From NCBI GenBank assembly GCA_900769845.1, contig CAAGIF010000151.1:1-6602 (forward strand): DNA of 6,602 nucleotides, in the 5' to 3' direction. The notes under the pieces are model-generated. The model saw only the letters and a program-made list of their open reading frames with translations, made no database searches and was not told the DNA's origin. Each line of letters starts with the position of its first letter. The first letter of the stretch is position 1. Source of the DNA: an uncultured Oscillospiraceae bacterium (GTDB lineage: Bacteria > Bacillota_A > Clostridia > Oscillospirales > Oscillospiraceae). Below, in pieces: positions 1 to 4,198 of the stretch. Both the position numbers and the translations under genes were made by a program.

Positions 1-142
1 GAGCCTTGATCTTTTCCTGATCAGCAACGCTTTCGGTGGCGCTGCCGTTCTTGACACAGATCTCGGAAATGCCGTTGCTGAGCATGCCGGGCAGCTTGGG
101 ATTATACTGGTATCTTGCCAGCTGCAGAGGGGAAAGTTTCAT
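1..142 (-). CDS. pfp: Diphosphate--fructose-6-phosphate 1-phosphotransferase, N-terminal fragment
   Basis: This is the first 47 codons of a gene that runs off the left edge of the window. The visible protein begins MKLSPLQLARYQYNPKLPG and continues to ATESVADQEKIKA. The pattern 'SPLQ.AR..Y.PKLP' followed by 'TESVADQE.I' is what I recognise as the N-terminus of long-form PPi-dependent phosphofructokinases; this is recall, not a search. The family converts fructose 6-phosphate plus PPi to fructose 1,6-bisphosphate plus Pi, reversibly, in the cytoplasm. The start at 142 is supported by an AAGGAGT ribosome binding site at 151-157, eight bases upstream. The divergent neighbour is the aldolase that uses its product, which fits. 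The catalytic PPi-binding region lies outside the window, so the cofactor type cannot be confirmed here. Confidence 0.78.
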   Translation of the reverse strand, partial: MKLSPLQLARYQYNPKLPGMLSNGISEICVKNGSATESVADQEKIKA

Positions 143-187
143 GTAAAAACACTCCTTGCGTTGTTTTATTTATAGTATTACCCATAT

Positions 188-216
188 AGTATACTCCATT
201 TTAGGTAAAAGGTAAA
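188..216 (-). promoter_or_regulatory. Probable sigma-A promoter of the phosphofructokinase gene
   Basis: On the minus strand a TATACT -10 hexamer (193-188) lies 17 bases from a TTTACC -35 hexamer (216-211), which matches 4 of 6 consensus bases. Transcription would start near 181 and give a leader of about 40 nt before the ATG at 142. A second TATACT at 235-240 is a weaker alternative because I see no matching -35. Confidence 0.5.
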
Positions 217-270
217 TAGTGAATTCACAGATAAAGTATACAATCTTTTGTTAGGAACAGGGGTGGTTAT

Positions 271-291
271 TTTCAAATATGCATATTGAAA
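271..291. promoter_or_regulatory. Inverted repeat over the aldolase -35 box, candidate operator
   Basis: TTTCAA (271-276) and TTGAAA (286-291) form perfect 6-bp arms around a 9-bp AT-rich centre. The right arm is itself the -35 hexamer of the aldolase promoter, the usual place for a repressor site. The bound protein is unknown, and an AT-rich intergenic region can yield such a repeat by chance. Confidence 0.35.
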
Positions 292-313
292 TCGTAGGAA
301 AATGTGTTATAAT
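286..313 (+). promoter_or_regulatory. Sigma-A promoter of the aldolase gene
   Basis: TTGAAA (286-291) is followed after 16 bases by TATAAT (308-313), with an extended -10 TG at 305-306. Transcription should start near 320, giving a leader of about 47 nt. The near-consensus sequence suits a highly expressed glycolytic gene. Confidence 0.75.
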
Positions 314-366
314 GTATTCGACAATATGCGGCTTTTTGCCGTTGAATTAAGAAAGGATTGATTCTT

Positions 367-1305
367 ATGCCTCTGGTTAATACTACTGAGATGTTTAAGA
401 AGGCTTATGACGGCGGTTATGCCATCGGCGCTTTCAATGTCAACAACATGGAGATCGTTCAGGCGATCACCGAGGCCTGCAAGGAGGAGAAGGCTCCCGT
501 TATCCTGCAGGTTTCCAAGGGTGCCCGGGCTTACGCCAACCACACCTACCTGGTGAAGCTGGTTGAGGCCGCTGTGATCGAGTGCCCCGAAATCCCCATC
601 GCTCTGCACCTGGACCACGGCGACAGCTTTGAGACCTGCAAGTCCTGCATCGACGGCGGCTTTACTTCCGTCATGATCGACGCCTCCTCCAAGCCCTTCG
701 AAGAGAATATCGAAATCACCCGCAAGGTCGTTGAGTATGCTCACGATCGCGGTGTTGTGGTCGAGGCTGAGCTGGGCGCTCTGGCCGGCGTGGAAGACGA
801 AGTCAATGTTTCCGCTGACCATGCTCACTACACCCGTCCTGAGGAAGTGGAAGAGTTCGTCGCCCGTACCGGTTGTGACTCCCTGGCTATCGCTATCGGT
901 ACTTCCCACGGCGCTTACAAGTTCAAGCCCGGCACCAACCCCCAGTTGCGCTTCGACATTCTGGAAGCCATCATTGAGAAGCTGCCCGGCTTCCCCATCG
1001 TTCTGCACGGTTCCTCTTCCGTTCCCCAGAACTATGTGGAAATGGTCAACACCTACGGCGGCGCAATGCCCGGCGCTATCGGCGTTCCCGAGGAACAGCT
1101 GCGCCGCGCTGCTGAGCTGGCAGTCTGCAAGATCAACATCGACTCCGATCTGCGTCTGGCAATGACCGGCACCATCCGTAAGTTCTATGCCGAGCATCCC
1201 GACAAGTTCGATCCCCGCGAGTACCTGAAGCCCGCCCGCGCCAACATCAAGGAACTGGTTCGCCACAAGCTGATCAACGTTCTGGGCTGCGCCGGAAAGG
1301 CCTAA
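367..1305 (+). CDS. fba: Class II fructose-1,6-bisphosphate aldolase
   Basis: A cytoplasmic, zinc-dependent glycolytic enzyme that reversibly cleaves fructose 1,6-bisphosphate to dihydroxyacetone phosphate and glyceraldehyde 3-phosphate. The 312-residue protein carries both class II signatures: ALHLDHGD at 79-86, with catalytic Asp83 and zinc ligand His84, and VEAELGALAGVEDE at 132-145. Two more predicted zinc ligands are His181 (GTSHGAYK) and His214 (VLHGSSS). The phosphate-binding NIDSD is at 257-261. Length is normal for the roughly 310-residue Gram-positive type. The start is ATG 367 because an AAAGGA site (352-357) lies nine bases upstream and the protein then begins MPLVNTTEMF, as in relatives; an in-frame TTG at 358 would overlap that site. 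The gene is monocistronic between its own promoter and a strong terminator, and divergent from the phosphofructokinase gene that supplies its substrate. No odd features. Confidence 0.96.
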   Translation: MPLVNTTEMFKKAYDGGYAIGAFNVNNMEIVQAITEACKEEKAPVILQVSKGARAYANHTYLVKLVEAAVIECPEIPIALHLDHGDSFETCKSCIDGGFTSVMIDASSKPFEENIEITRKVVEYAHDRGVVVEAELGALAGVEDEVNVSADHAHYTRPEEVEEFVARTGCDSLAIAIGTSHGAYKFKPGTNPQLRFDILEAIIEKLPGFPIVLHGSSSVPQNYVEMVNTYGGAMPGAIGVPEEQLRRAAELAVCKINIDSDLRLAMTGTIRKFYAEHPDKFDPREYLKPARANIKELVRHKLINVLGCAGKA

Positions 1306-1320
1306 TCCCACCGAAAAGAG

Positions 1321-1349
1321 AAGAGAGCGGCCTGCGCCGCTCTCTTTTT
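1321..1349 (+). terminator. Rho-independent terminator of the aldolase gene
   Basis: An 11-bp perfect stem (1321-1331 with 1336-1346), GC-rich in the middle, closes a 4-nt loop (CTGC) and runs into a T tract ending at 1349. It begins 15 bases after the stop codon. On the minus strand the stem is followed by a T-rich stretch (TTCTCTTTT), so it probably also ends the convergent lipoprotein transcript. Confidence 0.9.
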
Positions 1350-1355
1350 GTATGT

Positions 1356-3047
1356 TTAGGGAATCTCAATATCGCTGCGGGTTGGAAGCTGTTTTCCGTC
1401 TACAGTGATATTGGCGCACTCATAGAAATACATAGTACTGCCGCCCAGATCCCGGAAAGTACAGTTGTCGATGACAATTTCGGTGGTGCAGCTTAACCAC
1501 ATGCCGCCTTCGCTGCATTCGTAAATATCACAGTCCTGAACAGTGAGATTGTGACTGCCCGTGGAGGTTACGCCAAAGATGCCGCAACCAAAGAGACCGC
1601 AGTTGGATATGGTGATATGATTACTGGATAAAACATCGATAACGCCGCCGGCGCAACTACCAGGCAACAGCGTGTGCCCGGCGGTGAAGCCGGAGATTTC
1701 AATGTAGGAGCAGTTATCGAAAGTGAGTACATCTGCGTATCTGGGAACGGAGCAGATGGTGTGACCGGTTACATTGCCGTCGTCACTGCGGATAACCATA
1801 TTTTCCACGGCGGTGATCACAAGCTCCGGACCGTCAAATTCGTTATACCAGTAATAGTATGCGCCTCCGCTCTTTCCGTAGTTGGAAGCAGTACTCAGAT
1901 TATACTCAGCGCCTGTGAGAACGATCTCCCGGTTGGGGCCGATAGCTGCCAGGAATTCGTCCACAGTGGCGACATTCACGATTTCCCGCTGGGGCAGAGA
2001 GACGGTTTCCTCCGGTTCTGTAGGCCCTGCCGGCTCGGAGGGGTCCGTTGCATCAGGATCCGCGCCATCATTCATTATGACAAAGTAATCTTCTGTCAGG
2101 AAATTTCCTTCGGCATCCAGAATCAGACTGTCTCCGAAGGCCGAGTACCAGGCGTTAACCATGTTGTCTGCAAATATGCAGTTGTCCATGGTCACGGAAC
2201 TCTCGGCTACACCAAATGCGCTGTCGGAAATGTAGGATTGCTCGAATGCAGTATCGCGGATAACCACATCCTTGGAACCGTATATATCCAGTATGAAAGG
2301 AACACTGGAAAGGGATGCCCTGCAATTCGTTATGGAAACACGGTCGGTATCGGCCAGCGACAGAATACTCCATCCGCTGAAATCATCTCCGATAGATGAG
2401 ATTTGGGTGTCGCGGATATCCACATCGCTGCATTCATATAGCTCAATACCGGAACTGGTACACTCATAGATTTCGCAGCCCTTTACGCTGAGTGAATAAC
2501 TGGAATAGCCGGAGATGCCCACAGTGCCGCAGCCGAAAAGCCCCAGACCGTCCAGATTGATCACGGCGCAGTTATCCAGCCGGATCACACCGCCTATGCA
2601 GTCGTCCTCCATTTCCGTGTGGCCTGCGGTGAAATCCTTCAGGGTGATGTTGGCGCAGTTTTCCAGAGTCAGAACTTCGATATATCGGGGGGCGGTCTCA
2701 AAAATGGTTTTCCCCATGCCGTCGCCCAGAATGGTGAGTTCCCGCAGATTTGTGAGCGTAAGCTCGTAACCGTCACCGTGATCTGTCCAAAGGTAGCTGC
2801 CGTTGGTTTCGGTAGCGCCGTAACCGGTTGCATCGCTCAGCACATAGATGCCGGGTTCCAGGATGATGGTCCGGTGGGAACCCAGAGCATCCAGAAATTC
2901 ATCCACAGTGCTGACCCGGAAGACGGGAGTGGCGTAGTTATCCGCCGGCACAGTGTTGGGGGTCTGGAAAGTGGGCATGCGGTCGCAGCCTGCAAGAAAA
3001 GAGAACACGATGCAGAGGATCAGGAAAAGAGAAAAATTTCGCTTCAT
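1356..3047 (-). CDS. Surface lipoprotein with two tandem right-handed parallel beta-helix modules
   Basis: No enzymatic function can be assigned. The 563-residue protein has a lipoprotein signal peptide (basic MKRN, hydrophobic core, lipobox LAGC with Cys21), so it should be lipid-anchored outside the membrane. The mature part consists of parallel beta-helix-type coils marked by repeated 'xNC..I.I...' rungs, with 19 further cysteines mostly at stacking positions. Residues about 43-220 and 357-536 are two copies of one module at a constant offset near 315, sharing TVDEFL, PRY, FTAGHT, GLFGCG and IYEC. Between them lie extra coils (about 221-325) and a Pro/Thr/Glu linker (328-350). Such folds often bind or cleave polysaccharide, but no catalytic set is visible. 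Start ATG 3047 is chosen because AAAGGA lies eight bases upstream. A start at 3113 would precede the promoter, and the ATG at 3056 abuts the ribosome site. It has its own promoter. Confidence 0.85.
   Translation of the reverse strand: MKRNFSLFLILCIVFSFLAGCDRMPTFQTPNTVPADNYATPVFRVSTVDEFLDALGSHRTIILEPGIYVLSDATGYGATETNGSYLWTDHGDGYELTLTNLRELTILGDGMGKTIFETAPRYIEVLTLENCANITLKDFTAGHTEMEDDCIGGVIRLDNCAVINLDGLGLFGCGTVGISGYSSYSLSVKGCEIYECTSSGIELYECSDVDIRDTQISSIGDDFSGWSILSLADTDRVSITNCRASLSSVPFILDIYGSKDVVIRDTAFEQSYISDSAFGVAESSVTMDNCIFADNMVNAWYSAFGDSLILDAEGNFLTEDYFVIMNDGADPDATDPSEPAGPTEPEETVSLPQREIVNVATVDEFLAAIGPNREIVLTGAEYNLSTASNYGKSGGAYYYWYNEFDGPELVITAVENMVIRSDDGNVTGHTICSVPRYADVLTFDNCSYIEISGFTAGHTLLPGSCAGGVIDVLSSNHITISNCGLFGCGIFGVTSTGSHNLTVQDCDIYECSEGGMWLSCTTEIVIDNCTFRDLGGSTMYFYECANITVDGKQLPTRSDIEIP
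1440..1979 (-). repeat. Beta-helix module, copy 2 (lipoprotein residues 357-536)
   Basis: Second copy of the module: VNVATVDEFLAAIG, PRYADVLTFDNC, FTAGHT (454-459), GLFGCG (484-489) and DIYEC (507-511). Landmarks keep an offset of 315 residues to copy 1. By eye the DNA of the two copies has diverged far more than these protein blocks, so the duplication looks old and selected rather than recent. Confidence 0.8.
2388..2921 (-). repeat. Beta-helix module, copy 1 (lipoprotein residues 43-220)
   Basis: First copy of the internally duplicated protein module. It starts FRVSTVDEFLDALG and contains PRYIEVLTLENC, FTAGHT (139-144), GLFGCG (169-174) and EIYEC (192-196). It is followed by about 100 residues of additional coils that have no counterpart after copy 2. 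Confidence 0.8.
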
Positions 3048-3080
3048 GAGGATCATCCTTTCGTTTAAGTATCTGGTTGC

Positions 3081-3109
3081 AGTATACTTTTTGTGTATAA
3101 ATTTGTCAA
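3081..3109 (-). promoter_or_regulatory. Strong sigma-A promoter of the lipoprotein gene
   Basis: On the minus strand a perfect TTGACA (3109-3104) is followed after 17 bases by TATACT (3086-3081). Transcription should start near 3074, giving a leader of about 27 nt. This excludes any start codon upstream of 3074 for the lipoprotein. Confidence 0.85.
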
Positions 3110-3119
3110 TCAAGGTTGA

Positions 3120-3162
3120 CTTAAATTAAACAATCGTTAAGAATGCTTAAGGGAAACTTAAG
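3120..3162. promoter_or_regulatory. Phased TTAAG-type repeats upstream of the lipoprotein promoter, candidate response-regulator site
   Basis: Five TTAA cores begin at 3121, 3126, 3137, 3147 and 3158; the last four are spaced 11, 10 and 11 bp, about one helical turn each. Read on the minus strand the units are CTTAAG, CTTAAG, CTTAAC and TTTAAT with 4-5 bp gaps, ending 10 bp upstream of the -35 hexamer. Tandem hexamers at this spacing are typical of OmpR/PhoB-family regulators: the streptococcal CiaR box is TTTAAG-N5-TTTAAG, and Bacillus PhoP sites are TTAACA-like. The actual regulator is unknown. Confidence 0.45.
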
Positions 3163-3170
3163 AAATACGC

Positions 3171-3199
3171 AAAAAAAACGGCCCCAATAAGGAGCCGTT
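3171..3199 (-). terminator. Rho-independent terminator of the CPBP-like gene
   Basis: On the minus strand a 9-bp stem (3199-3191 with 3185-3177, one T-G pair) closes a 5-nt loop and is followed by eight T residues (3178-3171). It starts four bases after the stop codon of the membrane-protein gene and separates it from the lipoprotein transcript. Confidence 0.9.
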
Positions 3200-3202
3200 C
3201 TG

Positions 3203-3958
3203 TTATATCGCGTATAAAAAGATAATAACCAGGCAGCCGATCAGATTTGTGATCATATGGGCAATGATGGGTGTCCATACGGTATCCGTTTTCTGATAGG
3301 CCCAACAGGAAAGCAAATGTACCGGAAGCTGCGCCAAATACAGCACCAACTGCTCTTGGGGATCCCAGTATGTGGCGCCGTTGCAAATTCTGGGAAAGGC
3401 AATCAGAAGCGCCACCGTCAAATACCCCAGCCAGGGTCGAATGTTGTAAGTGCCGCAAAATCCAACCGCATAGTAAAGACAGCCGGTAATGACCGGAACC
3501 AATACAACCATGCAGACAGTTCCCAGAAACGGCTTTCCGATTACCATGAAACTGGAGAGGGTCAGAATGTCCATCTCGGAGATGGGGATCGTTCCGTAGG
3601 CAGCTATGTAGAATAAGTCATTTCCGGTCAAAAAATAGATCCCATACCAAATAACGGCCATTGCCAGCAAACCGCCCGCCACAATGGCGGCGGCAGAGAT
3701 TACCTGCTCCCTGTTTACCTGCAGCGCGATCAGGGAGTCTGTCAAATATTCCCGGAAAAGCTTGATTACGACAAGGAAATTAAACACATGGAATACAATT
3801 TCAATCCAGGATAATGCAGACAGATCTTCATGAAGGCCGATGCTTGTTAGAAGAAGCAGAAAGGGAAAGGAAAAGAAGCAGACGAAGCTGTAGATAAGAC
3901 TTGTGATGACGATCTGTTTTTCCGGACAATCCAGAAACTGGGGAAGCTTGTTTTCCAT
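3203..3958 (-). CDS. CPBP-like intramembrane protein with degenerate protease motifs
   Basis: A 251-residue, very hydrophobic protein with about seven membrane segments, placed in the cytoplasmic membrane. The C-terminal part (VWTPIIAHMITNLIG) matches the last motif of the CPBP (CAAX-protease/Abi) family, where His and Asn in HxxxN are conserved. The preceding 'Y.K(T/S)(G/D)..W.PI..H' layout is also typical. The first family motif, EExxFR after a conserved Pro, appears here as TGCLYY, so both catalytic glutamates and the arginine are missing, and I find no convincing FxxxH. It is therefore probably not an active protease, or is a distant relative. The start is the ATG at 3958 because GAGGTG (3970-3965) lies six bases upstream; the in-frame ATG at 3964 would directly abut it. 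It is a single gene with its own terminator, divergent from prfC. Confidence 0.7.
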   Translation of the reverse strand: MENKLPQFLDCPEKQIVITSLIYSFVCFFSFPFLLLLTSIGLHEDLSALSWIEIVFHVFNFLVVIKLFREYLTDSLIALQVNREQVISAAAIVAGGLLAMAVIWYGIYFLTGNDLFYIAAYGTIPISEMDILTLSSFMVIGKPFLGTVCMVVLVPVITGCLYYAVGFCGTYNIRPWLGYLTVALLIAFPRICNGATYWDPQEQLVLYLAQLPVHLLSCWAYQKTDTVWTPIIAHMITNLIGCLVIIFLYAI

Positions 3959-3978
3959 AGTCATTCACCTCTTTTCTT

Positions 3979-4007
3979 ACTATAACATAAAACCTAACGC
4001 AAGACAA
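3979..4007 (-). promoter_or_regulatory. Probable promoter of the CPBP-like gene
   Basis: On the minus strand TTGTCT (4007-4002) is followed after 17 bases by TATAGT (3984-3979), with a TG just upstream of the -10 box (extended -10). Transcription would start near 3972, leaving only about 14 nt before the ATG at 3958, just enough for the ribosome site. Confidence 0.5.
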
Positions 4008-4054
4008 GAAAATACAGCGAAGGAGAAGTGACTTGCCGAATTTTAAGAATCCTC

Positions 4055-4083
4055 TTGTATCTTTGGAAAAATCGTGATAAAAT
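4055..4083 (+). promoter_or_regulatory. Probable promoter of prfC and its leader ORF
   Basis: TTGTAT (4055-4060) is followed after 17 bases by TAAAAT (4078-4083), preceded by TG at 4075-4076 (extended -10). Transcription should start near 4090, giving a leader of about 105 nt that contains the upstream ORF at 4125. An alternative TTGGAA/TATATC pair has only a 14-base spacer and is less likely. Confidence 0.55.
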
Positions 4084-4104
4084 ATATCAGTTTGATAAAG
4101 AATC

Positions 4105-4121
4105 AACCTTTTCAGGAGGTT
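4105..4121 (+). promoter_or_regulatory. Small hairpin over the SD site of the prfC leader ORF
   Basis: AACCTT (4105-4110) can pair with GAGGTT (4116-4121; one U-G pair) around a 5-nt loop, covering part of the AGGAGGT site. A competing stem, TTGAT (4092-4096) with ATCAA (4102-4106), would free it. Both are short and may be marginal in the cell. Confidence 0.3.
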
Positions 4122-4124
4122 ATT

Positions 4125-4148
4125 ATGCATTATTCTGCTCCAACGTAG
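4125..4148 (+). CDS. Seven-codon upstream ORF in the prfC leader (MHYSAPT, UAG stop)
   Basis: A possible leader peptide, too short for routine annotation. It has a complete AGGAGGT Shine-Dalgarno site (4114-4120), a spacing of 4-5 nt, an ATG at 4125 and an in-frame TAG at 4146-4148. Its ribosome site matches the anti-SD at least as well as that of prfC itself, so it should be translated if the leader is transcribed as predicted. It ends 46 bases before the prfC start. The peptide does not match a stall sequence I know, though termination shortly after a proline codon can be slow. A regulatory role is inferred from the RNA pairing described at 4143-4198. The alternative is a chance ATG behind an SD-like sequence. 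Confidence 0.5.
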   Translation: MHYSAPT

Positions 4149-4198
4149 TGTTCCTGCGAAATGGGTTGCAAATTGATGTTTTGGAGGAATTACTATGT
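4143..4198 (+). promoter_or_regulatory. Predicted hairpin sequestering the prfC SD and start codon
   Basis: Bases 4143-4155 can pair with 4185-4198: A4143-U4198, C4144-G4197, G4145-U4196, U4146-A4195, A4147-U4194, G4148-C4193, U4149-A4192, G4150-U4191, bulged U4190, then U4151-A4189 through U4155-A4185. That is 13 pairs, two of them G-U, with a 29-nt loop. The left arm starts at the last sense codon and UAG stop of the leader ORF; the right arm holds AGG of the SD plus the whole AUG. A ribosome standing on the UAG would cover the left arm. Pairing was worked out by hand with no energy calculation. Confidence 0.5.

Noticed and set aside
171..192. Direct repeat TATAGTAT (171-178 and 185-192)
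   Set aside because: Short AT-rich repeat overlapping the -10 region of the phosphofructokinase promoter; explained by promoter composition.
329..341. Small CGGC-T5-GCCG hairpin in the aldolase leader
   Set aside because: Only a 4-bp stem with no T tract outside the loop; too short to call a regulator or attenuator.
307..1311. 334-codon open frame on the minus strand opposite the aldolase
   Set aside because: Mirror of a strongly biased real gene; it would end inside the divergent promoter region and has no recognisable domain.
3048..3113. Longer N-terminus of the lipoprotein starting at 3113 or 3056
   Set aside because: 3113 lies upstream of the promoter's -35 box, and ATG 3056 directly abuts the AAAGGA ribosome site. 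ATG 3047 has correct spacing and begins a canonical lipoprotein signal peptide.
3828..4130. 100-codon minus-strand frame in the prfC / CPBP-like intergenic region
   Set aside because: It overlaps the CPBP-like gene in another frame and the divergent promoters, with no ribosome site or recognisable protein.
4147..4194. Programmed +1 frameshift from the leader ORF into prfC, as in prfB
   Set aside because: The prfC frame is closed by an in-frame TGA at 4174-4176 between the leader stop and the prfC ATG, so a frameshift fusion is impossible.
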